The notes: generated from the letters alone by a model not told the origin. DNA of 64,000 bases from Parus major (GCF_001522545.3 NC_031769.1:132698689-132762688), one strand, 5' to 3'; shown: positions 12,095 through 26,900, counted from the stretch's first letter. Program-made: numbers and translations.

Positions 12095-14084
12095 TATCCC
12101 CCATCACATTGCTTCTTACATGGAAATTGGAGCCATATCTTCCAGCAGAGTTTCACTGCTGCAAAGAAAAATAGTAGAAAGGATTGCTGTTATCAGAGTG
12201 TTCAGAAGACATAGTTTCTGCTTCAAAATATTTTTGAAATCTAAAATATCTTCTTACTTGGGGTGCTGCAAAATGCACCATGTGTTATCTCATCACTGCT
12301 GAGTTTTCTTGTGCCTTCATAATTCTTATTTTCTTGTAATTCTCTCATTCTCATTCCAGTAGGCACGTACTGTATCACAGCAGTGCCTGAAGAGCTGTTT
12401 ATGCAATGTGAGCAAAAACCTACTGCAAGGAATAGGTATCTTTAGACATAAATAAGAAAACAGAGGGGAATATAAAGTATTTTCTAGGTATTTAGATGAG
12501 GCATAATCCACGCATGTGGTCACAGAGGAGGAGTGAAAGTTTGGACTTAATGCTCCAGTAAAGTGTGAAAAATCACACTTCTTAGGCTTCCCAGAGAAGT
12601 GATGTTATTCATAAGGAGATCCTGACCTGCTTGTTACCCCCTGCATGCTGCTTCCTGGAGGTCACCTTCTCCTGATCAGGGATCCCATCAAAAACAAAAG
12701 TGGGGGGGAAGATGAAGTGCCTATTGTGAGTTCTTCACTTGTACCAAGAAAAATCTTGAAGGAGAGCAATAAAAGTGCATTAATGTGCTTCTTTCCTTCT
12801 CTTCCAGTAACTGTTCTCATGCCTCCTTTACTCCTGACAGTATGAAATGTGTGGTATCATGGCATTTTTTTTTATAACAAGGGAACTCTAATGATTGAAG
12901 CTTAGACTACTAGATAAAGTGGTCTTTTTACTAGTTCTACCTTTTTTCCATTTAAAACTCTGTCTCTGATATCTGTGATTTCAGTGCTGTGTGGATTTTC
13001 AGATACTGAATTTCCATGTCTCACAGACTTGTTTTAGTCTCCTTCTTCTTGCCTGCTCACTGCAAGGTTTTCTTCCGTCCGCATAAATGGAAATTTGTGA
13101 GCTGTGAGTTAGAATCCATCATGGAAAGAAATGATCTGGAAATGAAGTAGCTAACTCTCCTTTTTGTGCCTTTTAAGGACACAGCTTATGATGTGCCAGA
13201 GAGGAGGAACCAGTGAGTAAACAAAAATGAAGAAACAAAATAGTAAGACCTCCTGCACTCCAGACTATGACAAATATGACTGTGAAGCCAAAGGCCATTG
13301 TGAGGCTTGAATACTTGCCAAAACAATCAGTCACTTATATGGCTTCATACTGGTATTATTGATTTGCAGAATCCCTATTAATAAAGGGGTTTGCATAGGA
13401 ACCAATAGCAAGGTGCATTTTTGAACAGATATCTATTGGAATGTTCCTTTGAACAAAGTTTGACAAAATGTACTATATTTAGACTTGTACTTTTCCACTG
13501 TCAAGATGTTACATTTCAAAACTCAGCAGAATGTCCTCAGGGAGACACACATTTTTGTATTCTGTGAGGAGGCAAGAAAAGGTGTGGCTGGCATGAATAA
13601 ACCTTGGACAAATGCTTTCTTTAATTCTTCTACTGCATGCTGCATTAGCTCTGCAAACAATTAAGAAATAGAGAATCTTTCCCTTTCACTTTTCTGTTGA
13701 TTAATCCTCTGCTGCCCAGGGTACTAGTTAGTTTATTAACATTTGGAAATAAGATCTTGGAGTGGAATAAGAGAAGCAAGTTCAGGACTTGCAGTAGCAT
13801 CATAGGAGCTCTGCTGTAAAATCTCTCCCCATTCAGTGCTTTCCATCTCACTCTGTGCTCTTCAACAAAACACCCTCTTGACCCAGAAACAGAGCTGAGT
13901 TAAGAGTATGACCCAAGTACCCAGAAGAAATTGCCTCAGAGCATCTTTTACATTTTTGACCATGCCCCTTCACTAGATTCATACACCTTGGAGTCAAGCT
14001 GTTATACCAGTGCCATTAAATACTTCTGTACTGAAGAGATATTCCTGCATGAGATTTCCCTGTGGAGAAGTTTCCAGGATATGG

Positions 14085-14114
14085 TTTATAAAGTTAACAG
14101 AGTAACTTTATAAA
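14085..14114. repeat. Perfect 12-bp inverted repeat with 6-nt loop
   Basis: TTTATAAAGTTA, loop ACAGAG, then TAACTTTATAAA. The arms match without error. No neighbouring gene or T-run marks it as a terminator. It could be the remains of a small element or a cruciform site; the function is unknown. Confidence 0.85.
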
Positions 14115-17100
14115 GTAACTACCTTCTTAGAGGTCAGTAATGCGAGATTTGTTCCTGTACATATAAGGAATTCATTCAGGGTATGTGACTCATGGTACTG
14201 TGTCCTTTCTTTGGAAAATCATGTAATGATACTTTGCCCTTTCTGCAGGAAATCATATCAGATGTGGTAAATAACTGCTTTCTTCACTTGTAAATTTTGT
14301 CCTGCTGAACAATAGCCGTGGGTTGTAATGGAAGATACAGCTTTAAATATTCACACCCTTTGCCTAAACTTCTCAAGAGCGAAATAAAAGGCCACAGGAC
14401 TTCACTTCTTGTGAGTGGAACAGTTCTTAGCTTCTTCCCCCCAGTATCTACCCTGAAGGATCCTTTTCCTTGATAGTAAAAGGAATTGAGTGAGATTGAG
14501 TGTTTAAGAAAAGAAGCCTCAAAAGATGCTATTTGTCACTAAGCTAATACACAATTTGGTGTCTCCTCAATGCAGCTTTAGGCACTTTAGTGTCTGTCTT
14601 TAACATCAACTGTGTAAAACAATAAATTAAACTATATGAATCATATAAAACTATATGAAGCATTTGGCACTGTAACTCTGCAAAACAGCTGTACTTTGTT
14701 CACAACATCTAGCAAAATATGTCCTTGAGAAAACTGGGTGAGTCAGGCAGTTTATTGTTGTTTTTTAGCCACGCTGTTCTAATTCACTGCCATATTTTGA
14801 AAGGTAATATTTTTTGAGGGGATTGTTCATACACTTTCAAATAGTTTGTCTAGTGGTTGTGCAAAGAATAAGATTTTCAAGTAGGCAATCTACTGTTTAT
14901 TATCATATGTGAAAACACTTTGTCACTTATAGTTTTCTGCTGTCTCCTTTGGAATGTCAGTTGTTAGAGAAACCAAGCATTTCCTCCCTAAATCTGCAAG
15001 ACCTCAGTCTCGACTTGTGCAGTGCCCTCTTTTCACTGAGTGCACCATACTTTTGTTATAGAACCAGCCCACTGAGCACCTGAACACTTAATTTAGAGAT
15101 GTACAATAGCATTAGTTAAAACATTTCCTGTGTTTTATATAAGTAAAACCATGAAAGAGGAAAAAGAATAAAGGACATCAGAGGAATGTAAGTTACTGAA
15201 GTACAACAGAATCAATTGCTTTATGTAAGTAATGAAGTGGCTTACAAGAGCCTCTAACTTTAAGTAATGGAAGGAGAATCTATTTCACTTGCTGATAACT
15301 GTTCACTGAAATTTTTAGGAGGGCTTTTTCCCTGCTAAAAGCATTATGATGATCTGTAACAGGGACTAAATGTGTAGTATCTCAAGCATGTTTGGATGAG
15401 ATCACACATCTTTCAGTATAAAAAAAAGTATGAAGACTGGAAATGGCTTGGAGATCATCCCTATGGAGCTATTTGCACTGAACCTTAGACTAATATTTGT
15501 ATTTTCTTCTTGAAGCATACTTCCTTAAAACAAAAGGCAAAGATCTTACACACAAAGCACTTCCAGACACTGGAGATCTGTCTGAAGATCCTGTTGTCAA
15601 AGAAATACAACTCTGTATTACATATGTAGATGGCAATAAAGTATTTTTTATGAAGTGTGTTTTGTGTTGCAGCAGGACTGACTGGCCAGCATTGTTATGC
15701 TTTCCTTGGCTCATAACTTCCACAAGGAAGTGTTAGAAGAGCAGCTCTTTTAGAGGGGAGTGTCTGAATTTAGTGGTATTAACATCTGTATGAAAGTTTT
15801 TGTTAAGAAAAGGGAAAAATTAATTAATTTTTGGGGAGGAAAGGACAATATTGCTTGACAATAAAATGAACCACAGCTTCTCTGCTTAATATTTATGAGA
15901 ATGTTCTACCCTCAAATGATGCAAGATGCCTTTGTAAAATGCAAGAGGCATGGTAGACCACAAAATTTAGCAAGATTTTCCTATTTGCAATATGGCATGG
16001 CAATCTGCCTTCAAAATTCTAATTACCTCTTTCAAAAGACTTGTGGGCTTGTGCAAGCTGCACTCAATTTATTCCTTAATCTTTTTCTTCAGGGTAACAA
16101 TGCTGATACTTGAAGAAGGTTCTTGTAAAATCAAATCGAAAAGCATTAAAACAGTCAAAACGCTGCTGTGGATGTCAAATGTGTGATATACTCTGTTTCC
16201 CAGGACAGAATTCTGCCTAGACTAACCACCCAGTGGTGCTGGTTTGTTGACTGAGACAACATTGTCCTGATTCAGACCAATTTGCAAAATGGAAACACAG
16301 CTTCTACATCCAGAGCATTTGGTCATAATGTGCCACAGGTAGCACTTTGTTTTGATGAACACAGACCATTACAGTGCTCCTGAAATCCCTATTTATATCA
16401 CCACTAGAGGCTTACTCCCCTTTGCTATTCATGCAGTAAAAATCTGCCAAACCACCCCTCCAAGGCCCTGCAGCACTTTAAAGCTTGTTTTGCAGGCTTA
16501 CGTGCAGTCCATGTAGGAGGCGTGGGGAATGTTTGTGGTACAAGCAAGTCCTTGTGTCATCCAGTGTGAGTAACTTTGGAAAGTGAATTCTATAGTTACT
16601 TCATGCTCCCTTGTCATCATCCTCTTAAAAGTAATATTGCACGTTAAGACTATTGAGAAATAGTGAACTTTAATGTGTTGTCTCAGAGTTCTAATTGGCC
16701 TCAACATTTTTGATCAGATAAGTAAACGCTGCATGCATAAGAAAACAAACAAAATGAGACTTTATCTTGTTTTCTACCTGCTACCCTCAAAATGTAAAGG
16801 CAAAACATTAGTCTTCACAGAAGTTACAGAAAAGCCAATACTATTCAGTTTAAAATTTACTGTACATCTCATATGAAAGATTACTGTTTTTCTGTGAATT
16901 AGAAAACAAAATATATATCTGCTTCTAGAATAATTATTGCTTGAAATAAAATATTTAATGTCAGAAATGGTGTTTAGTTTGATATCCTTATGCAGAGAAT
17001 GCTGAATACAAATTACATAGTAAAAAACCCAGAAGCCTTATGGTACTGTGGCTAAAATAATTTTTTAGGGGGGAATACCTTAATTTAAAAATTGCTCTTT

Positions 17101-17756
17101 TCAGGTAACTTGCAAATGAGCATCATATGAAAACAAGTGGTACATATTTATTTATTAAGGCTTATTACAATTGAGTTTCATAAAAACAGAGAAAATAAAA
17201 TTCTTTTTAAAAAGTGCAAACAAAGTCCAATGGCCAAATAAAGAATTATATACCAAATAGAATTATCAGGTAGAATATTTTTAATCCAGAGGATATGGGA
17301 AGCATGGAGGATATGAAGAATGCAAAATATTTGTAGGTGGGTAGACATTATGCACCTACTAATTCACACCTGTGATGCCTACATTCACCTTTGAAACAAA
17401 ATCATTTAATCAAAATAGATTTCAGCATCAGGAAGCCATGACTTTAGTTTGCAGAAATTTGTTTAAATGATTAATTGTTTGGGCCACTGGCTTGTTTTAT
17501 GCCCATTTATTTCATTCAGCTAAGTACATCTCAGTGCCAAAAAAATCCAATTTTTCTGCCTCCCTTCAATTTTCCTAAAAGTGTTGACAGTCATAATAAT
17601 GATGGTATTTATTAAAATACTTCACTAATTCTGATGATTCACTATCTGTTTTTTGTGGTCTCCGGTAGGATGAAGAGCTATATCTGTGCTGTTACTCTGA
17701 TTGCACTATTGAACTATCAGAAAGATGCTCTAAAAAAGCAGCCAGCACTCTCCATG

Positions 17757-17813
17757 TTATGTCATACTGCTCATTTTATGTCATACTGCTCATTTTATGT
17801 CACACTGCTCCAT
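17757..17813 (+). repeat. 19-bp tandem repeat, three copies
   Basis: Unit TTATGTCATACTGCTCATT at 17757-17775 and 17776-17794 (identical), then a third copy at 17795-17813 with a few changes. Near-identity suggests a recent duplication. It sits in unassigned sequence. Confidence 0.9.
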
Positions 17814-20712
17814 CAGTAAAAGGGAGAAATGCAGTAGCATCAAGAGAAGTAAAAGGTAGCCTTCACCAGGTGATGCAGCTGGTAGTTGATTCAAACTGGT
17901 AGAAAATAAGTGATAGCTCCTCGGTAATTTGTCAAAGTGCTTGAGAAGTCAGAACACCTGCACGTTGAAAGTTTAAATCACAAGTGATCATAGTCCCTGG
18001 TACAGTCCTCATGTTCCTCTTCATTTGGGCACAGAACAAAATTTTGGGGAAAAAATTATGGTCACGCTCAAAGTCTCTGTGCTTTGCTAAAGAAAGCAAA
18101 GTAACAGCTCCCAGTGTTTTGTGCTGTGCATCAATAGCAAGAAAACCATCCCTCTGACTATGTTTTAAAATTATTTTAGCTGAATCTTGCACCTTTTTCA
18201 AGTAGGAATTTTGTACCTTATCAGAGGAATTACTCTGACATGTTGTAAGACTATGGCAAACAAATCTTGGGCATTGCTGCTTTATTTTGGTAAAGTATCA
18301 TTCTGTTTGGTGAGTCATACATGAATAGACCATTATACATGATGATAAACTCTTTCCAGGTTGATTTTTAAAACATAAAATATACATAGTGGGTTACAAG
18401 CTTTTCTCAGTACCCCCTACTTCTGTAGGCACTTCATCTCTTAATTGTTACAGATTTTCCATTCCTGACAATAACTTTTCATGACAGTAAAATATTATTT
18501 CGGATTTAAAAAAAAAAACAAACATAAAATATAATCTCTTTTCCTAAAGACCTTGAATTCTGAAGATTAGCTTTAATTTTTGAAAACCAAAGAATCCCTT
18601 ATCCTTTGACTGCACATTGAGGGACAGTGCTGTGAAACTCCTGTGCCAACTATTTGTATTCCAGAGTGCAAAGCATCATCTGTGGAGTCAGGGCACAAGC
18701 AGGCTCCTCTCCCTGCCTGCCAGCAAACTTGGCAGTGCAGCTGTGCCAGCACAGAGGGATGTTTCTGTGCTAAATCCAAACCTGCTGTAGGATACATTCC
18801 CTGCCCTTCCAGGGTCACACTTGACTTCTCAGGGCAGTCTACAGCCACTATAATATAATATTATACTCAGGATGTTTGGAAAGCTCTCCTGGTCACCCTT
18901 CAATGCTTTCTTTTTTTCACATTTGTTTCCCTGTACAACTTCTGAGCCCTTAAGACTTAGACATCTGAGAATGTTCTGATAGTCTATTTGGATTCTTTTC
19001 CAGAAACACTTCAAGTTCATGACGCCCCTTTAAACTAAGTTATCAGCACTGGTACTTGGTGAGATTTCCAATTTTCTGGATAAGGCAACTGAGGTGGAAA
19101 AGCCACACCATCTTGTATTCACTTCAGGAGATTAAAAATGAGAGAAAAATGAAACCAAAACAATAGATTTTTCTCTCTCTGCTCCAGCATCCATATTGGC
19201 TGAGGTGTTTTGTATCTCACTGAGACCCCAGACCTGATCTTCTGAGCTTCCTCCACCTGCAGAGGTCACCCCCCTCAAACTGCAAGTGACCCAAGCACTT
19301 GACAAGAACAGCTGGTTCCAGAGCAGGGACATGGGGTGGTATCATGGCAAGTCCTTACATCAGGCTGGCTGGGCAGGGTGAGGTGATGTTTTACTCATGT
19401 CCACCTTAGTGTGCTATTTCCACAGTGGCCAGCAGCAGCTGGTAATTAGGGAAAGAATATAGAAGAGGTCAAGTATGAAAGGACACTTTGCTGATATTTC
19501 CTCTGAGTTTTAGGCAGTCTGTGGCATAGGGATTTCCAGAAACCAGAGTTTGCATTTGCATTCTTTTGCTTATTGGGTCTTGATGGGCTTTCTGTGAATT
19601 TTTGTAATTACTTTCTGAACCATTCATAGTTTTGTCATATACAACATCCTGTGGTAATGAATTCTGTGATTCAGTTGTTGTGTAACAAAATGTTTTAAAA
19701 ATCTTCATAGTAATATCATTAGGTTCCCCTACTTCTCATCATGAGAAATTTGTGTATAGTTTTCCTCTGATCTGTTTTCTGCTTGCCTACATTGTATTAT
19801 TTTCTGTGCTTTCCTAGAAAGCAGCAGCTCAACACCTTTGTTGCTTTTCTCAGTATGTTTTCTGAATACATTGCATCTTTTTTGAGACAGTGTGACCAGC
19901 AGTTCAAGCTATATTAATTTGAAGAATTTACAGAATAGTTTAACTATTTTTTTCCTAATAATTCATATTTATTTTGCCTTTTTGATGTCCACTGACTGAC
20001 ATTCTCATTTATCTCTACTGGATAGCTCACATAAACCTCATCACTGTGTATGTATAAACATAGTTAGGCACTTAGAGGAAAACTTGCCTTTACTCTGCAA
20101 CAGTGAATTGCACTTGCTTATTTGTTTATGTTTTGTATTATGAAACAATTTTTAACTTTTTTCAGCCTATTTTACTTTTCCACATAATTTTGTATCATAC
20201 CTTATTATTCCCTCCTTAGCCTAATAATGCAGTAAGTTCAAAAGCATGCATCTCTGTTGGGCTGCACTGAGAATCTCTCTTCCTCAGCTGTGAAGTCTGG
20301 GCTCTTGCTTACTGTACTTTAAAGGATATTAAATTGGAGCCATCTCATCCTACAATAGCTTAATTTCCTTGCTGCAGGACTTTGTGGAAAGCTTTCTGAA
20401 AGTACAACAGATTATTCTTATCCACATGATTATTGACTCCTATAGAAAACTATAGTTTTGCCAACCATTATTAAAACAGTAGTTGATTTTTGCTTTTTTA
20501 CTTATCCAGATGTCTTCTAACTTTATTATTACAATTTAATTTCTTTATGAAGTCTTGGGTAACACCAGAGGTCCTTTAATACCACAGAAACCATCAAAGC
20601 TTTCTATGCAAAAAAAAACAAAACAAGAAGGAAAGTTACTGAGGATATAAAATAAATCAAAAGTATTAAAAGGTTGCAGTTCTGGGTTTTTTCAGAATTG
20701 CTTTAGTGATCC

Positions 20713-20945
20713 TGTCCCAGATTCAGATAGGACAGAGCTCATTTTCTTCTTAGTAGCTGTGCTGTGTTTTGGATTCGGTATGAGAATATTGTTGATAACA
20801 CACTGATGTTTTGGTTGTTGCTGAACAGCGCTTACTCTGAGTCAAGGACTTTTCACTATCTCATGCTCCACCAGTGGGGAGGTGCACAAAAACTGGGAGG
20901 GACCACAGGGCAGCTGACCTAAACTGGCCAGAGGGATATTCCTCT
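20713..20945 (+). mobile_element. LTR fragment of an avian endogenous retrovirus (partial)
   Basis: The sequence starts TGTCCCAG and runs through 'ggacagagctcattttcttcttagtagctg', 'tgttttggattcggtatgagaat', 'gataacacactgatgttttggttgttgctg' and 'gggaggtgcacaaaaactgggag' to 'ggccagagggatattcc'. I recognise this series as the 5' (U3) part of an LTR repeated in neoavian genomes. The usual continuation with promoter and polyadenylation signals is not recognisable beyond about 20945. No internal gag, pol or env sequence is seen nearby. The family name cannot be given without a repeat library. Confidence 0.7.
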
Positions 20946-23900
20946 GGTTAAGATATTAACCTTTGTACCCCCTCTTTATCTCTGCCACCCATCTGAGCAG
21001 CTCACCCACCTGGCCGCACCCCGCGCAGGAGTCATCCCTCCTGCCATCCAGTGCCAGCACCACCTCTGGCACGCTCTGCTGCCTGACACCTGGACATTTC
21101 CACTTGTGCCAGCTCCAGAGCACGTTTGCTGGAGCAGCCTTGGAGTCTTCTTCAATCACACTGAGATATGAGCCATACCCAAGGCAGAACTTAACAACAG
21201 ATTAGTAGGAACTCAAGAGGCAAGCTCCAATTCAAATAACTGAATTTTTCCTTTGTATTTCATACAAAAGTGGATCAAGGCTAGACAATAGTTATTTTTC
21301 CCTTCTCACTGAGGTTTGCTAACCTTACTAAGGTTTTTGACTAAACTAGTGTGCTGTATGTATTTCCAACATAGCATTATTTATTAATATTAGGACCTGT
21401 AGTTGGAAGAAATATGCTTTTTACTTCTGAGAAATACAACAGTCTATTTCCTTGGTAAAAAGCATGTCACTAGTGCTTCACCTTTAACCCCTGTCAGTCA
21501 AATCACTTACAAATTCCGAGTCTTGATCCTGAAGCACTGGTGCAAAAAACCTTGACAGAAAACCATTAATTACCTATGAAAAGAACTGTTCTTTTGAGAT
21601 TTTGTACACAATATATGTTCACAATATTTCATCCTCAGATGAAATACAAGAAAAATGGCAAGACATGCCTTTAGTAATTTTAAATGAAGCCTACATAAGA
21701 TCCCATCTAAACAAATAGAAAAAAATTACTAAGAGGGGAGAAGGATCTGTAAAGCTGTGTATGTGCATAGGTTCTCAATGGTGTGTACAGTCTTGCAGCT
21801 AAATGAGGCTGAGCACAAGAGAGACAGCACACTGCAAATCATTTCAGGGGAAATTGTGACAGTAATCAAAGCCAAGATAATAAAATGTGGGAGAATTGCA
21901 GGAGTTAAGATAGGAAATCTCAGAGGAAAAAAACTACTGTATAAAGGGTAAACTTTCTTAATTCAGAGATAATACAATAATGGACAGCCTTCAAATGATT
22001 TAGCTAGCTAGAAGCAATGGACTGGATTTTTGAGGATAAATTGTAGTAATTATCCCCAAAAGGACAGAGTGAATAACCATCCACAAGTTTTCTACATGAT
22101 ATTATGGGAGCAAATGAATCAGGCATATGCTCGTGATGTGGTGCCAGTGGGGGAGGGGAGAGACACCAGATGTTCCTTAAGAAGCAAGATTTAACAAGAA
22201 AGAAAAAGCAGAACTTCCTCCTAGTAAGATCAACATACTTCTGGGTTTTCATTCAAAAGAAAATTTCAGGAATGTCCTGCACAAATTTAGGTGGCTCAGG
22301 AAAAGGTATGTACCACAGGTTTTCATATGCATACTTTACTTAAGGGAAACAACCACAAAAAATCAGGTAGCAAAGACTGGAACAGAATTCAGTCTTTTTT
22401 TAACTAATCCTTAATCCTAGAATGCACTGCCTAAGCAGGAGCAAGTAAAAGAGAAAATCAGTAATTCTTATTAGAATAAAAAAATTGCAATGAAATGGAT
22501 TAGATGTTGCCATTAGCCTTATTCTGGTTTAAGATATATTCTGACTATATTTTGGACCCGTTTATTTAGGAAATATCACTGTACTTTAGATGGCATTTCT
22601 ACATAGAACTGACTGCTTATTACTGTTCTTAAGTCTGTATTTTCCAGGTGTCTGAGAAGAATAATTTTATTGTAGTGAATTGAAAGGATCTTGCATCTTA
22701 GATATCTTCAGATCAAGAGGTTGCAATGAACACACATAACCTATGACTAAAAGCAATGTTTTCTGAATTGGAAACTGATTTGGTGCCAACCAAACATAAT
22801 GAGAGTGACAAGCAGCTGATTATTTCTTCAAGCAGACAGAACCAGTTCATTATATCACTTTAAAGACATTATTAATTTGAATATTATTAATGTTAAAACC
22901 CCAAGATGGACTATGGATTTTTAAAGCATGTGGCTTTTCCTATGAACATGAGGAATTCTATGAACATGAGGAATCCTATGAACATGAGTCATGAGGTGGT
23001 AAGATATTGATAACAAAACATTTTTCATGTTAATGCTCTGAATCAAGCCTTTAGTTTAAATCTGAGTTGTGCTACAATTGCTTAGTCTTCAGAAATGGTA
23101 CAGAACCAGACTGAACTTTTATGACTGTGTCCTACCAAAAGGATATTCTATTTTATCATGAACCAGTCAGTCGAGATAAAAAGTGAATTGGAATCTGGCT
23201 CTATTGTTTCTGAGCAAGTACAAGCAACCTCCTTACAGGAATACAGTGCATTAACAACTTGATAAGCATTTAGTGAGTGTTAAGGAAAAAAAATAGTTAC
23301 ACGTATATGGCAAAAAGGGAAAAAAAAAGAATTAAGTCAATAGTGTTTGCTTATGATTCAAATATCTGATGAATAATCAATTTTCTGAACACCTTTCATA
23401 AGCAATTATTTATCATTTGCATAATTCATGCCTCTGTGGAGGATGAGATTAGCTAGTAAATACCATGGAGTCATCAATTATACTGTCGGTGTTTTCCAGT
23501 TTCCAGTTGTAAAACACATAATGAAAGAAGGAAAAAAAAATATGGGTGAGTTGATGACACAAAGACAGAAGATGTGTCTACTGAAAACTGACTCTGTTCA
23601 ACAAATGCCATAACTAGTGAACACCCTTAAACTGCATGGGTGTCTCTATGAACGTGCATTCATGCCCCCTGGGACCCAAACTCAATTTCATACAACTCCC
23701 TGAAAGAACAGAATGTTTTGTTTATAATAAGCCACTACTGACCAGATAAATACAAACTGAAGACCTGGAGGTCATGTCATGTTTATTTGATAAGGTAGTC
23801 TGTATAAAGAGCTGTGTAATTGCAGCTGAAACTAAAGTTCTGCCAGAAATATGGAGAAGTCTCCATATGATGTGCATTTGCCCTCAAGGCTATATTTGAA

Positions 23901-26900
23901 AACTTCCATGTTGATATCACTGATATTCTAACAGATGTTGACATGTTATTGCAGAATGGATGATTTTAACATCCAAGCATAAGTATACTTTGGAAAAATA
24001 AGAAAAATACATACTTAGTCTTAGAGTACTCATTTATGTAATGCTAATTCTTTAGCTGTTTTGTAGAAAAAAAAAAGCATAAATATAAATTGGATGGTGA
24101 TTGTGATAATTTTGCAGAGAAACTGGGTAACTGCAGGCAACAAAGTTTGTTATTTATCTGAATCCCTAAAAATTCAGACCATATGAAGCTGAAACTGGGT
24201 ACAGTATCCAAAAGTGTAAAAAAATTGTGGCATGTTTTTGAAATCTGATAAAATCATTTTGCAAGATGAGGTTAAGTAGAGGAAAATACTCTTAATTTAT
24301 ACTCACTTCTGCTGGGTTTCATATGCTTAATATTCATTCCTGTAATATGCTTGTACAGGATACTTGTGAATTAATTAACATTTTTCATATATGTGTCCCA
24401 GTAATGCCCCAGATTTGATTGGACATTTTATTTGCATGGTGTTTCTATCTTTACTATCTGAATTTAAATTATTGTATGAAGATTTTTTAATTTTAGTTCT
24501 TTTTAGAAAAGCAAAAATTGCTTTGTAATTAAAAGTGAAATGGACTTGTTGGACTGTCCTAATTATAAATAGCCTCTCTTGGATTAAATTAGATACCAAA
24601 CAAACAAACAAAATCATAATATTTATGTATTCAATTTCTTGGTAGGAAGACAAAATCACACAGTGAATGTCACAGTACTTAGCTATTATAAACTTAAACA
24701 TAAGGAGCAGTGCATCTTTTGATGCTAAAATATATTGTAGGGGTAAGCTGAGATGCCTAAGGTCCAAATGTTCTCCTCAGCCTAGAGAAACCTCATATCT
24801 AGGTGTGGTACCTGTATTTTATAGAGCTTCTTATGAAATTAAAGGTTTATTGAGCCATATTTGAAATATTAAGACAGCAGGCGTTTCGTTCAGTTTTCTG
24901 CTAAGAAAACAACTCTCCTTAAAGAGATGCTGTTATGGCTTCCTGTCTTTTTCAGTGTAATTTCAAGAGTAATTGTAAACAAAAAATAACCTACACCTGA
25001 AGTATCCCAGAGCAGTATCAGGGACTGCCAAATTACCTTGTTACCCATGTTTATTCTGTCTTGTCCCTTCAGAGTGACATTTTCTGCTGAACAGTGAACA
25101 GCAACAGTGGTCAAGGTAGAGAAGGGCCCCATACCATTTCAATTCAATAGGGAGCTGGTTAGTAAAATCAGAATTATATCCCTACCTGCCGAAGTCTGAA
25201 ATTCCAAGTTTGCCATTTCTGAAGCTAGTGTACAGACAGGAGTTTCTTTCTTGTTGAGTGCCTAATCTGAAAAGAGGATGTGGTACTGTGAAACCTTATG
25301 AACAGCCACACCTAGCCCACAGTTCTCTGTGAAGAACCTTTTCAAACACAACCATTAACTTAGTGTCACCTACTGGTTATCTCTTTTCAACTTCTCCCAA
25401 ATTTATACTGACACTGAATTTCCCTTTGGAATAATTTGAAAATTCTTAATCACAAAAACAGATCTGTGCAAATGTTTGTGCTTCTAGAACTGTGTACTTC
25501 CATGCTTCCTCATTCAAATTAGTTTGTTCCTAGGGAAATAGGCCTGAGAATGTGGGAGTTCTGCATTCCTGAATTCTGGTCCCTCCTTCAGGGACTGTGT
25601 GTGCATTCTGCATTCTGTTTAATTTTTACTGAAGCAGCACTGGAAACAGAGTGCAGTATGTTTTTCTGTGTCTTAAGAGTTTACCTTTTTCACAAGGAAA
25701 CAAAAAACAAAACAAATCCTGAATTATTTTACATTACTAAAAATAGGTTTCATTAAAAATTAAGAAAGAAGTTAGGCTTTTAAGAAGCTCTAATTCAAAT
25801 TAATATTTTTTTCAATTATGGGTTTTGCAGCCACACAAATGGTAGTGTCATGACCAGAGGTGGTAGTTTAGAATAGTTAACAAAGGCATGCAGCATCCTC
25901 ATAGCACTGCATGAGAGTCAGTGCCTCCAGAATGACTAAGGGAGCTTAAATGGGGCATTTGGTTCAAGCTGCCAGAGTTACATACTTCCCTAGAGGTTGT
26001 TTATATACAAATGAACACTGACTAATTGCCAAATGACTGACACCAGGACTGTCACCTCGGAAAGCATGTACAAACCTCCTTCCTCACAAAACAGAGTGAG
26101 GGATTTGCGTTAGTGCCTGGTGCGCTTTTGCCTGCAGCTTGGTCGCACTGTGAATTTGACAAGACATATTGCATGTATATACACACATCCTGTACACCAG
26201 GAGTGTGAACTGGCCCAGCCCTAAGGAAGTTGAACAGTATCTGCTGGCATTTTGTTGGATTAGTTCCTACAATTTGCACTTATTTTCACAAGCAATAAAT
26301 CTGAAGAAACTGTATCACTACCACTTGCTATGTTTTTATCTTTTTTTTTCTCCTATGAAATATTTTTATACATAACTATATGTTCAGACTTTGGAAATAC
26401 TCTTACCCCCTTGTGTCCTTTTCTATCTAGCTAAAATGGATCCCTGCTCTCTTTCTCATCTTTTAGGATGCAGCTCAATCAGCTCTGTACCTGCTCTGGT
26501 TTAGGATTTGGAGATCTAGCTACAAGACCAGGTTGTGCAATAGATTAGCATAAGGTGTTATTAAATATTACATCATAAATGCAGACATATTCTGCCAGAC
26601 ACTTCTGTAGCTGTGGGTTTGAACATAATACCAATATGAAGGCATTTGTGGCACAGTCTGACTTCTCATTTTGAGCTAATATACACTGGCACTGAAGACA
26701 CAGAGGTTGGCATGAAACTTCCTCTCTCTCTACCTCCCTCCCTTTCTGATCTCCCAACCGCTTAGACTCATCTGTTGTTTTGCAACTTGTGCTGCTACAG
26801 TTGTGTTACACACAACTCAAACAGATCTGGATAATAACAGGATAATAGTTACATCAAAACAAAATAATAACAAATTAACAAAAAAGGTTTTGTTAGTTTT

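Larger units (their letters stand above)
10863..20712. other. No gene recognised
   Basis: Apart from the small repeats listed separately (12068, 14085, 17757), I see only AT-rich sequence with short chance open frames and a few GC-richer patches (about 11820-12040 and 18610-18840). Confidence 0.5.

Noticed and set aside
24375..24767. 130-codon minus-strand frame
   Set aside because: AT-driven Ile/Leu/Lys-rich translation with no motif. One frame of this size is expected by chance over 64 kb.
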